From Nocardioides jiangxiensis (GTDB taxonomy: Bacteria; Actinomycetota; Actinomycetes; Propionibacteriales; Nocardioidaceae): a stretch of DNA of 64,000 nucleotides. The stretch lies in contig NZ_JAUQTA010000001.1 of NCBI RefSeq assembly GCF_030580915.1, positions 1,798,001 through 1,862,000 on the forward strand. Reading direction: 5' to 3'. Below are positions 36,280-43,915 of this stretch, piece by piece (position 1 is the stretch's first letter; each line of letters starts with the position of its first letter). Under the pieces are notes generated by a model. That model ran no database searches. It saw only the letters and a list, made by a program, of their open reading frames with translations, and was not told where the DNA came from. The position numbers were made by a program, and so were the translations under genes.

Positions 36280-36999
36280 ATGGAGCTCGCGCTCGCCACC
36301 TGGCCCGAGCTGGGCGAACGGGTCGACGTCGTGGTCCTCCCGACCGGCTCGTGCGAGCAGCACGGGCCGCACCTGCCGTTCGCCACGGATGCGGCGATCG
36401 CCACCTCCGTCGCGGGGCGCGCGGTGCAGCGACTGCGTGCCGCAGGGGTGCACGCGGTCGCGGCGCCGGCGCTGCCCTACGGGGCGAGCGGCGAGCACGA
36501 GCACTTCCCGGGCACGGTGGACATCGGCCACGAGGCCCTGCACTCCGTGCTCCTGGAGCTCGGGCGCTCGATCTCGCGCTGGGCCGACCGCCTCGTCGTC
36601 GTCAACGGTCACGGTGGCAACGCGCCGACCGTGGCTGCCGCGGTGGGCCGGCTCCGCCACGAGGGCCGCGACGCCGGCTGGGTGCCCTGCGAGATCGTCT
36701 GGGGCGATGCCCACGCCGGCCGCACCGAGACCTCGATGATGGCGGCGATCGCGCCCGCCGTCGTCCGTGAGGACCGGGCCGAGGCCGGTGCGACGGAGCC
36801 GGTGGAGGTGCTCATGCCCCGGCTGCGCACGGGCGGCGTCCGGGCCGTCTCGCCCAACGGAGTGCTCGGCGACCCCGCAGGGGCCTCGGCCGCGGAAGGT
36901 GAGCTCCTGCTCGCCGGGCTGGTCGATGCCACGGTCGAGGCGGTCCTGCAGGGACGGCCGGACGTCACGGGGCGCCTGCGGGTGCCGGTGTCGGCGTGA
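36280..36999 (+). CDS. mftE: Mycofactocin precursor peptidase MftE
   Basis: The 239-residue creatininase-family metalloprotease releases the Val-Tyr-derived core from modified MftA. Metal-binding motifs are GSCEQHGPHLP (about 25-35), EHEHFPGTVDIG and VVNGHGGNAPT. It starts 1 base after mftD and overlaps the SDR gene by GTGA. Confidence 0.94.
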   Translation: MELALATWPELGERVDVVVLPTGSCEQHGPHLPFATDAAIATSVAGRAVQRLRAAGVHAVAAPALPYGASGEHEHFPGTVDIGHEALHSVLLELGRSISRWADRLVVVNGHGGNAPTVAAAVGRLRHEGRDAGWVPCEIVWGDAHAGRTETSMMAAIAPAVVREDRAEAGATEPVEVLMPRLRTGGVRAVSPNGVLGDPAGASAAEGELLLAGLVDATVEAVLQGRPDVTGRLRVPVSA

Positions 37000-37778
37000 C
37001 CACGCCGCCGGTCGCGCTGGTCACCGGTGCCGCTGGCGGCATCGGCACGGCCGTCGTGACCGCGCTCGCCGAGGACGGCTTCCACGTCGTGGCGCTCGAC
37101 GCGTGTGCCCCGATGCCCGGCGCCGCGTCGCAGCCCGCGCCGCACGAGGCCCTGACCGCGCTGAAGCGGACGGGCGACGTCGACACCGCCGTCGTCGATG
37201 TGCGCGACCGCGCCGCCCTCGACGCGGTCGTCGCCGCGGTCCGGGAGGAGCACGGGCGTCTCGACGTCGTCGTCGCTGCCGCGGGCGCCGTCGCCGGTGG
37301 TCGCCCCGTGTGGGAGGCGCCCTCCGCGGAGCTGGACATGCTCCTCGACGTGAACCTGAAGGGCACCTGGAACACCGCCGCCGCGACCCTTCCGCTGATG
37401 CTGAGGCAGCCCGCGCCGCGCCAGGGCAGGTTCATCGCGATCGCCTCGGCCGCCGCGCACCGGGGCCTCCTCCACCTGGCGGCGTACGTCGCGAGCAAGC
37501 ACGCCGTCGTGGGCCTGGTCCGCGGGCTCGCCGCCGACCTGCACGGCACCGGCATCACGGCGACCGCGGTCTCACCCGGCAGCACGCGGACGCCGATGCT
37601 CGCCGCCACCGCCTCCCTGTACGGGCTCGACGCCGTCGAACCCCTCGCCGCCCGCCACCTCGTGGAGAGGGTCCTGGAGCCCGAGGAGATCGCCGACACG
37701 GTGCGCTGGCTCAGCTCGCCCCGTGCCGGCGCGATCACGGGGAGCGTCGTCCACGTGGACGGGGGCTTCACGGCATGA
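36996..37778 (+). CDS. Mycofactocin-coupled SDR-family oxidoreductase
   Basis: This 260-residue short-chain dehydrogenase has the nucleotide motif TGAAGGIG (about 9-16), AAAGAVAGG, catalytic Ser (IAIASAAAH) and Y-x3-K (YVASK). A segment of about 25 residues after the first Rossmann unit is the insertion expected in SDRs that hold NAD non-exchangeably and pass electrons to mycofactocin. It is embedded by overlaps on both sides (mftE, mftF), so it belongs to the operon. The alcohol substrate is unknown. Confidence 0.88.
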   Translation: MTTPPVALVTGAAGGIGTAVVTALAEDGFHVVALDACAPMPGAASQPAPHEALTALKRTGDVDTAVVDVRDRAALDAVVAAVREEHGRLDVVVAAAGAVAGGRPVWEAPSAELDMLLDVNLKGTWNTAAATLPLMLRQPAPRQGRFIAIASAAAHRGLLHLAAYVASKHAVVGLVRGLAADLHGTGITATAVSPGSTRTPMLAATASLYGLDAVEPLAARHLVERVLEPEEIADTVRWLSSPRAGAITGSVVHVDGGFTA

Positions 37779-39304
37779 GCGCGACGGCGGAGCGTCTGCC
37801 GGCCGGGAGCGACCGGGCCCTGGCTCCGGGGACGCGGGTGCGCCTGCTGCCGGAGACCTGGCGCGGCGAGGGTGGCCGGGCCCTCTTCGGGGGTTCGCCG
37901 ACCAGGATGCTCTTCCTCACGCCGGCCGCCTGCGCAGTGCTGGGGGAGGGGGAGTTCGCCGTGGAGGACCGGCGCAGCGAGCGCCTCGCGCGGATGCTGC
38001 TCGACCGGGGGTTCGCGGAGATCGCAGCGGCCCGCGCACGGTGGACGGCCGCCGACGTCACCGTCGTGGTGCCGGTGAAGGACCGGCCGGTCGCGCTCGC
38101 GCGGCTGCTCGACGCACTCGGTGTGGGGGGAGGGCTGCGCGTGATCGTCGTCGACGACGGCTCGGCCGACCTCGCCGCCACGATCGAGGTGACCCGCCGC
38201 CCCGGCGTGTCGCTGCTCTGCCACGACACCTCGCGCGGACCGGCCGCGGCCCGCAACACCGGCCTGCGAGCCGTGACCACGGACCTCGTCGCCTTCGCGG
38301 ACTCGGACGTCGTCCCCGTGCCCGGCTGGCTCGAACCGCTGCTCGCGCAGCTCGAGGACCCAGCGGTCGGCGTCACCGCACCGCGCATCGCCGGCCTGCA
38401 GGGGCACGACCGCGGAGGGGTCGTCGCCCGCTACGAGGCGGTGCGCTCCTCCCTCGACCTCGGTCCGCTCGCGGCCGTGGTCCGCCCCGGCGCGAAGGTC
38501 CCCTACGTCCCGTCGGCCTGCCTGCTCGGGCGGGTCGCGGCGTTCGGGGACGGGTTCGACGAGCGGATGCACGTCGGCGAGGACGTCGACCTGGTCTGGC
38601 GCACCGTCGGCTGCGGCTGGCTGGTCCGCTACGTCCCTGACGCGGTCGTCGCCCACGACCACCGCGTCGACGCCCGGCGCTGGTTCCTGCGGAAGGCCTT
38701 CTACGGCACGAGTGCGGCACCGCTCGCGATGCGGCACGGCGACGCGGTCGCACCGGTGGTCCTGGGTCCGATGACCCTCGCGGTCGCGCTGGCCGTGGTC
38801 GCGCAGCGGCGCTGGTCGACCGGCCTGGCCGTTGCCGTGGTCGGTGCGGTCACCGCCCGCACGGCGCTGTCCCTCGAGCAGAGCACGCGGCCGTGGGCGG
38901 TGGCTGCCCGGCTCGCGCCGTACGGCCTGGTGGCGTCCCTCCAGCAGTCGAGCGCGGCGATGACCCGGCACTGGTGGCCGGCGATGGTCCCGCTCGCCCT
39001 GGCGTCGCGTCGCGCCCGGCGGGCGTGGCTGACAGCCGCGGTCCTGGAGGGGCTGGTCGACTGGCGGCGTTCGCGCTCCGACCTCGACCCGCTGACGCAC
39101 GTCGTGCTGCGCCGGCTCGACGACCTCGCCTATGGCGCAGGGCTGTGGTGGGGTGCCCTGAGGCACGCCACCACAGCCCCGCTCCGGCCGGCTCGGGGCC
39201 GGTCGTTCCTCGCGCTCAGGCGCGGACCGGGGCGCCGAGGGGGAGAGGGCGGCCGCCGGTGGCCTGGGACATGGCGTCGAGGAACAGGTACGCACCGACC
39301 GTGA
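37775..39304 (+). CDS. mftF: Mycofactocin glycosyltransferase MftF
   Basis: The 509-residue GT2 enzyme adds beta-1,4-glucose units to premycofactocin. After a PqqD-like N-terminal region (about 1-90) comes the GT2 fold: VTVVVPVKDRP, VIVVDDGSAD, GPAAARNTGL, FADSDVVP, and the GEDVDLVWR motif. Two or more C-terminal hydrophobic segments (about 320-350) suggest membrane association. The start overlaps the SDR stop. The last 30 or so residues (Gly/Arg-rich) are read across the 3' end of the convergent transporter gene (89-base overlap), so the true conserved domain ends near LRHATTAPL. Confidence 0.93.
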   Translation: MSATAERLPAGSDRALAPGTRVRLLPETWRGEGGRALFGGSPTRMLFLTPAACAVLGEGEFAVEDRRSERLARMLLDRGFAEIAAARARWTAADVTVVVPVKDRPVALARLLDALGVGGGLRVIVVDDGSADLAATIEVTRRPGVSLLCHDTSRGPAAARNTGLRAVTTDLVAFADSDVVPVPGWLEPLLAQLEDPAVGVTAPRIAGLQGHDRGGVVARYEAVRSSLDLGPLAAVVRPGAKVPYVPSACLLGRVAAFGDGFDERMHVGEDVDLVWRTVGCGWLVRYVPDAVVAHDHRVDARRWFLRKAFYGTSAAPLAMRHGDAVAPVVLGPMTLAVALAVVAQRRWSTGLAVAVVGAVTARTALSLEQSTRPWAVAARLAPYGLVASLQQSSAAMTRHWWPAMVPLALASRRARRAWLTAAVLEGLVDWRRSRSDLDPLTHVVLRRLDDLAYGAGLWWGALRHATTAPLRPARGRSFLALRRGPGRRGGEGGRRWPGTWRRGTGTHRP

Positions 39305-39809
39305 CGAACGCGAAGACGGTGTAGCCACCGAGGTGCGTCAGGGCGGTGCTCGCCTGCGCCGTGCCGAGGAGCACGAGCAGCAGGGCCAGGTCGATCAGGG
39401 TGAAGAGGACCGTGAAGGCCCGCGGGAGCCGCAGGGTGGCGAGCGTCAGCAGGACGACGACGGCCAGCCAGGACCCGAGGAAGAGCTCCTGCGTGCGCAC
39501 GGCGTCGGCAGGAAGGATCCCGAACCAGCCGTGCGTCAGGCCCAGCACGAGCGCGGCGTAGCTGGACCAGAAGCCGGTGAAGATGCCGAAGATCGCGGCG
39601 ACGGCGTTCTGGTTGAGGCGGGTCGCCCAGATGGCCGCGACGGCCTGTCCGAACGCGGTCGCCGTGGCGATGATCGGGATCGACGCCGCGCCGGCGGTGG
39701 CCGGCACGAAGCCGGTGAGCACGAGGCCGAGGGCGACGGAGCCGACCAGGAACGTCGGGACGCCGATGAGGGCGGGGTTGCCGTCGGGGACGGTGGTTTC
39801 GGTGGACAC
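39216..39809 (-). CDS. GPR1/FUN34/YaaH-family (acetate) transporter
   Basis: This 197-residue protein has six membrane segments. Its N-terminus NPALIGVPTFLVGSVALGL corresponds to the NPAPLGL motif of the AceTr (SatP) family, although diverged. Members move acetate or succinate, consistent with this pathway block. GTG at 39809 follows GGAGG. A CRP-like site is 18 bases upstream and the CCTCTCCG motif 83. Its 3' end overlaps mftF. Confidence 0.8.
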   Translation of the reverse strand: MSTETTVPDGNPALIGVPTFLVGSVALGLVLTGFVPATAGAASIPIIATATAFGQAVAAIWATRLNQNAVAAIFGIFTGFWSSYAALVLGLTHGWFGILPADAVRTQELFLGSWLAVVVLLTLATLRLPRAFTVLFTLIDLALLLVLLGTAQASTALTHLGGYTVFAFVTVGAYLFLDAMSQATGGRPLPLGAPVRA

Positions 39810-39826
39810 GGATACCTCCAGGGGGA

Positions 39827-39842
39827 TGTGGTCCCGGTCACT
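39827..39842. promoter_or_regulatory. CRP-like site upstream of the YaaH-type transporter
   Basis: TGTGG-TCCCGG-TCACT matches 8 of 10 arm bases, 18 bases before the GTG start. Confidence 0.5.
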
Positions 39843-39891
39843 GTGCCGAGGCCGCGCTGCCCGCCACACCCTGCGACCGGGGCGCTCTCCC

Positions 39892-39909
39892 CCTCTCCGA
39901 TCGGGCGGG
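39892..39909. promoter_or_regulatory. CCTCTCCG-NN-CGGGCGGG motif, copy 5
   Basis: CCTCTCCG-AT-CGGGCGGG lies in the divergent gap between the transporter and adenylate kinase genes. Confidence 0.45.
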
Positions 39910-40035
39910 CCGGCCCGGCACGAGGGGGAGTCCTGGCCTCCGGGGCTGCCCGCGCAACGTGACTGCAGCGCGCCGCTTCCTAGCCTCGGGCGGGCCGGTG
40001 CGTGCGTCGCCGGCCCTGACACGAAAGGCCTCCGC

Positions 40036-40623
40036 ATGCGTCTCCTCCTCATGGGCCCGCCCGGTGCCGGCAAGGGCACCCAGGCCACCGCCGTCGCGCA
40101 GCGCTTCGGCATCCCGGCCATCTCGACCGGCGACATCTTCCGGGCCAACGTCGCCGAGGGCACGCCCCTCGGCCTCGCGGCCCGGCGCTACATGGACGCC
40201 GGGGAGTACGTCCCCGACGAGGTCACCAACGCGATGGTGGCCGACCGGGTGGCCCGCGACGACTGCGGCCAGGGCTTCCTCCTCGACGGCTACCCGCGCA
40301 CGCGGCAGCAGGTCGCCGAGCTCGACGGGATCCTCGCCCTGACCGGCGCGCGCCTGGACGCCGTCGTCCTCCTCGCGGCGGACCCGGAGGAGCTGGTCCA
40401 GCGCCTCCTGCTGCGTGCACGGGCGCAGGGGCGGGCGGACGACACCGAGGAGGTGATCCGCCGTCGCCTCGAGGTGTACGCCGCGGAGACCGCTCCGCTG
40501 GCCGAGGAGTACGCCGCACGGGGTCTGCTCGACACCGTGGACGGCCTCGGCACCGTCGAGGAGGTGGCCGACCGGATCCTCGGCGTGCTCGCGGCGCGCT
40601 CGACGGCCGCCAGCCCGGCCTAG
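40036..40623 (+). CDS. adk: Adenylate kinase (short-lid)
   Basis: The 195-residue kinase has the P-loop GPPGAGKGTQ (7-16), AISTGDIFR (AMP site) and GFLLDGYPRT, with a short LID. It interconverts ATP and AMP with ADP. The housekeeping actinobacterial adk normally sits between secY and map in the ribosomal operon, so this is probably a second copy. Next to an AMP-forming acetate pathway it may regenerate ADP from the AMP released by Acs. The ATG has no strong ribosome site (GAAAGG 9 bases upstream). Confidence 0.9.
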   Translation: MRLLLMGPPGAGKGTQATAVAQRFGIPAISTGDIFRANVAEGTPLGLAARRYMDAGEYVPDEVTNAMVADRVARDDCGQGFLLDGYPRTRQQVAELDGILALTGARLDAVVLLAADPEELVQRLLLRARAQGRADDTEEVIRRRLEVYAAETAPLAEEYAARGLLDTVDGLGTVEEVADRILGVLAARSTAASPA

Positions 40624-40630
40624 CGGCAGG

Positions 40631-40674
40631 CGGCAGGGGCCGGCCGGCGTGGTGACGCCGACCGGCCCCTGCCG
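40631..40674. terminator. Bidirectional terminator between adk and monooxygenase
   Basis: CGGCAGGGGCCGG and CCGGCCCCTGCCG arms with an inner GGCGT/ACGCC pairing form a long stem 8 bases past adk and 12 bases past the convergent monooxygenase stop. Confidence 0.8.
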
Positions 40675-40685
40675 GTGTGGCCCGG

Positions 40686-42527
40686 TCAGCTCAGGTGGTG
40701 CACCGGGGCCAGGTCGAACACGGGGGTGTCGATGCCCACCGCCCGTGCCTTCAGCTGCAGCGCCAGGTAGAGCGAGTAGTGGCGCGACTGGTGCAGGTTG
40801 CCGCCGTGGAACCAGAGGTTCGGCTGCTGGGTCGGCTTCCACATGTTGCGCTGCTCGCCCTCCCACGGCCCCGGGTCCTTGGTCGTGTCCGAGCCGAGGC
40901 CCCAGACCTTGCCGATCCGGTCCGCGACCTCGGGGCTGATCAGGTCGGCCGCCCAGCCGTTCATCGAGCCGTAGCCGGTGGCGTAGACGACGAGGTCGGC
41001 CTCGAGCTCCGCGCCGTCCTCCAGCACGACGGAGGTCTCCGTCAGGTGGTCGACGTTGCCGTGCGCGAGCTTCACCTCACCGTCCGCGACCAGCTCGGCC
41101 GCGCCCACGTCGATGTAGTAGCCGGAGCCGCGCCGGAGGTACTTCATGAAGAGGCCCGAGCCGTCGTCGCCCCAGTCGAGGTCGAAGCCGGCGCGCTCCA
41201 TCCGGTCGTAGAACTCCTTGTCGCGCTCCTTCATCCGCTCGTAGAGGGGGATCTGGAACTCGTGCATGATCCGGTAGGGGAGCGAGGCGAAGACCAGGTC
41301 GGCCTTCTCCGTCGTCATGCCGGCCGCGAGCGCGCGCTCGGAGTAGAGGTCGCCCAGCCCGATGTCCATGAGGGTGTCGCTCTTGACGATGTGGGTCGAG
41401 CTGCGCTGGACCATGGTGACGTCGGCACCGTGCTCCCACAGCGCCCCGCAGATGTCGAACGCCGAGTTGTTGGAGCCGATCACGACGCACTTCTTCCCGG
41501 CGTACGCGTCGGGGCCGGGGTGGCGCGAGGAGTGGTGCTGCTCGCCGCGGAAGACGTCCTGGCCCGGGAAGACCGGCACGTTGGCCTTGCCGCTCATGCC
41601 GGTCGCGAGCACGAGGTGCTTCGGCTTCAGCGTCATCGGCTGGCCGTCGCGGTCGATGTCGACGGTCCACTCACCGGCCGCCTCGTCGTAGGAGGCCTTC
41701 ACGGCCGTCGTCGAGGACCAGTAGGGCACCTCCATCACCCGCGTGTAGGACTCCAGCCAGTCCGCGACCTTGTCCTTGGGGGCGAAGACCGGCCAGTTCT
41801 CGGGGAACTTCAGGTACGGCAGGTGGTCGTACCAGACCGGGTCGTGCAGGCAGAGCGACTTGTAGCGCCCGCGCCACTGGTCGCCGGGGCGGGCGTAGCG
41901 GTCGATCACCAGCGCCGGTACGCCGAGCTGCCGCAGCCGCGCGCCGAGCGCGATGCCACCCTGGCCACCGCCGATGACGAGGACGAAGGGCTGCTCGGTG
42001 ACGCCCATCGCGGCGTCCTCGGCCTGGCGCTTCTCGAGCCACGTCACGCGCTGCCGGTTCGCGCCGTGCTCGGCGCCGGCGGGCCGGCGTTCGCGGAGGG
42101 GCTCCTCGTGGCCCTTCAGCTCGTAGAGCGTGGTGAGGAAGGTCCACGCCCGGTCCACGCCGTCGTCGTCGGCGCGCAGGCGCAGCAGGCCGCGGCCCCG
42201 GCCGACGGCCGTCTCGAAGGTGAACCACGCCGTCACGACGCCGTCCGCCTCGGCCGGTTCCTCGCTGGTGGCGAAGGTCGAGGGAGCGGTGTGCGCGAGC
42301 GTGCTGTCGAGCAGCCGGGCGACGCCGTCGGGGTTCTCGACCGTGGTGATGTTCCAGCTGAAGGCGACCAGGTCGCGCCAGTAGCTGGTGGTGGCGAAGA
42401 GTGCCGCCGCGGCAGCCGTGTCGCGGGCGACCAGCGCCCCCTCGAACGCGGCGAACCAGGCGTCGGCACGGGCCTGCGGGTCGGCCGTCCGGACCGGAAC
42501 GGTCCGTGGCTCCAGGGTCTGGGTCAT
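40686..42527 (-). CDS. Flavin-containing monooxygenase with N-terminal SnoaL-like domain
   Basis: The 613-residue protein has an NTF2/SnoaL-like N-terminal domain (about 15-150), then a FAD/NADPH monooxygenase: FAD motif VIGGGQGGIALGARLRQLG (about 184), the FMO-type central segment, NADPH-binding VVIGSNNSAFDICGALWEHGADVTMVQRS (about 345) and the late ATGYGSMNG. It resembles YUCCA/Baeyer-Villiger-type enzymes. The substrate is unknown, perhaps a ketone or aldehyde given the neighbours. AAGGAG precedes the ATG. A CRP-like site 25 bases and GTTGC repeats 65 bases upstream link it to the alcohol block. Confidence 0.88.
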   Translation of the reverse strand: MTQTLEPRTVPVRTADPQARADAWFAAFEGALVARDTAAAAALFATTSYWRDLVAFSWNITTVENPDGVARLLDSTLAHTAPSTFATSEEPAEADGVVTAWFTFETAVGRGRGLLRLRADDDGVDRAWTFLTTLYELKGHEEPLRERRPAGAEHGANRQRVTWLEKRQAEDAAMGVTEQPFVLVIGGGQGGIALGARLRQLGVPALVIDRYARPGDQWRGRYKSLCLHDPVWYDHLPYLKFPENWPVFAPKDKVADWLESYTRVMEVPYWSSTTAVKASYDEAAGEWTVDIDRDGQPMTLKPKHLVLATGMSGKANVPVFPGQDVFRGEQHHSSRHPGPDAYAGKKCVVIGSNNSAFDICGALWEHGADVTMVQRSSTHIVKSDTLMDIGLGDLYSERALAAGMTTEKADLVFASLPYRIMHEFQIPLYERMKERDKEFYDRMERAGFDLDWGDDGSGLFMKYLRRGSGYYIDVGAAELVADGEVKLAHGNVDHLTETSVVLEDGAELEADLVVYATGYGSMNGWAADLISPEVADRIGKVWGLGSDTTKDPGPWEGEQRNMWKPTQQPNLWFHGGNLHQSRHYSLYLALQLKARAVGIDTPVFDLAPVHHLS

Positions 42528-42551
42528 GGTGGTTCTCCTTCACAGTGGGTC

Positions 42552-42567
42552 TGTGACGGAGCACACA
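42552..42567. promoter_or_regulatory. CRP-type site upstream of monooxygenase
   Basis: TGTGA-CGGAGC-ACACA matches 9 of 10 arm bases. An additional CACAG-N5-CTGTG dyad (42541-42555) overlaps it on the gene-proximal side. Confidence 0.55.
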
Positions 42568-42591
42568 CCCGGCGAGGAGGTCGTCGACAGC

Positions 42592-42606
42592 GTTGCGCGG
42601 CGTTGC
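42592..42606. promoter_or_regulatory. GTTGC direct repeat, 10-bp period
   Basis: GTTGC at 42592 and 42602 lies 65 bases upstream of the monooxygenase and immediately past the stop of the second AcoR-like regulator. Spacing is one base shorter than at the other sites. Confidence 0.42.
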
Positions 42607-42607
42607 A

Positions 42608-43834
42608 TCAGCCCCGCACGTCGGCGACGGTGAGCACCGCGTCGTCGGCGATCCGGTAGGGCCGCGTGGCCACGACGCCGCCCAGCTGGCGGCGCATGCG
42701 GGAGATCTCGGCGCGCACCGTGACGAGGTGCTCGCGGTCGCCGAAGAGGGCGCCGCTGAGCTGCGCTGCCGAGAGGCCGGTCGGCCCGGCGGCGTGCAGG
42801 AGCTGCAGGATGTGGGCGTGGCGCCGGCTCAGCGGCAGGCGCCAGACGTCGTCGCCCGCGCGCAGGGTGAGGACCGGGTCCGTGCCGCCGTCGAGGTGGC
42901 CGTGCAGCGTCCGCGCCCCGGTTGCGGGGCGGATCAGCCAGCCGTCGCGGAACCGCTCGGGCAGGCAGAGACCGAGCCCGGGCACCGCGATGCTGACGTC
43001 CTCGCGCGGTGCTGCGATGCGGTCGGCCGCGGCGACACCGGCACGGTGTGCCACCCAGCCGTGGTCGTCGACGAGCAGCACCGGCCCGGTGACGGTGGCC
43101 AGCACGTGCTCGGCCGAACGCCGCAGCGCGGCGAGCTTGTCCTCGTGGTGGCGCCACAGCTGGGACTCGGCGAGCCGCACCGCGGTCTCGACCAGCGCGC
43201 CGATGGCGGGGTGGAGGGTGAGCGCAGGCCCGCTCAGGTCGAGGACACCGAGCAGCTCGCCCGTACGCGGGTCGTGGATCGGTGCGGCGGTGCAGTACCA
43301 GGGGTGCTGCGCCTGCTCGAAGTGCTCGGCCGAGAAGAGCTGCACGGGAGCCGCCTCGGCGAGGGCGGTGCCGATGGCATTGGTGCCGACGTGCCGCTCG
43401 GTCCACTCAGCGCCCTCGGAGAACCCCAGCGCGTCGGCCTGGGCCTGGACGCCGGTCGCACCCGCGCGCCACAGGACGACGCCGTCGGCGTCGGTCACCA
43501 CGAGCAGGAAGTGCGAGGAGTCGGCGATGCCCGAGACCACCTGGATGAGCTCGTCGACCACGAGGTGCAGCGGGGACGCGCTGCGGCGGCGGAGCACCTC
43601 GTGGCGTGGCAGCGGGTCGCGCTGGTTGAGGTGCGAGGGGTCCAGCCCGGCGCTGAGCACGCGGTTCCACGAGCGGGCGACCACGGCGCGGGGGCGGGCC
43701 GTCGGACGACCGCCGCTGATCACGGTGTCGTGGACGCGCACCAGCTCCCGGGCGAGCTGCGTCAGGTTGGTGCCCGGGCGGATGGCGTCGAATGGGCTCA
43801 CGGGGATGCGACCTCCTGCCTCGACACTAGACAT
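42608..43834 (-). CDS. Second AcoR-like GAF-domain transcriptional regulator
   Basis: This 408-residue paralogue of the regulator at 22.1 kb has a VVARSWNRVLSAGLDPS-type N-terminus, a GAF core (EWTERHVGTNAIGTALAE, HPWYCTAAPIHDPRTGELLGVLDLSG) and a C-terminal HTH (LPLSRRHAHILQLL, GLSAAQLSGALFG). It lacks an AAA+ domain. The ATG at 43834 (MSSVEAGGRIPV) is preferred over a start at 43873, which would run into the GTTGC element. It probably controls the downstream monooxygenase. Confidence 0.85.
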   Translation of the reverse strand: MSSVEAGGRIPVSPFDAIRPGTNLTQLARELVRVHDTVISGGRPTARPRAVVARSWNRVLSAGLDPSHLNQRDPLPRHEVLRRRSASPLHLVVDELIQVVSGIADSSHFLLVVTDADGVVLWRAGATGVQAQADALGFSEGAEWTERHVGTNAIGTALAEAAPVQLFSAEHFEQAQHPWYCTAAPIHDPRTGELLGVLDLSGPALTLHPAIGALVETAVRLAESQLWRHHEDKLAALRRSAEHVLATVTGPVLLVDDHGWVAHRAGVAAADRIAAPREDVSIAVPGLGLCLPERFRDGWLIRPATGARTLHGHLDGGTDPVLTLRAGDDVWRLPLSRRHAHILQLLHAAGPTGLSAAQLSGALFGDREHLVTVRAEISRMRRQLGGVVATRPYRIADDAVLTVADVRG

Positions 43835-43838
43835 GCGT

Positions 43839-43854
43839 CGTGACCGGCGCCACA
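43839..43854. promoter_or_regulatory. CRP-like site at the second AcoR-like regulator
   Basis: CGTGA-CCGGCG-CCACA matches 8 of 10 arm bases and ends 5 bases from the ATG, the same arrangement as at the first AcoR-like regulator. Confidence 0.42.
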
Positions 43855-43863
43855 GGTCGCGGC

Positions 43864-43881
43864 GTTGCAACACCGTGCAAC
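43864..43881. promoter_or_regulatory. GTTGCA-N6-TGCAAC inverted repeat
   Basis: A perfect 6-bp dyad containing the GTTGC element, 30 bases upstream of the second AcoR-like regulator, adjoining its CRP-like site. Confidence 0.48.
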
Positions 43882-43890
43882 CCCCGGACG

Positions 43891-43912
43891 CCGGCGGGCG
43901 CTCGCCCGCCGG
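43891..43912. terminator. Terminator after methyltransferase
   Basis: CCGGCGGGCG-CT-CGCCCGCCGG is a perfect hairpin, 4 bases past the stop of the leftward methyltransferase gene. Confidence 0.7.
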
Positions 43913-43915
43913 GGA

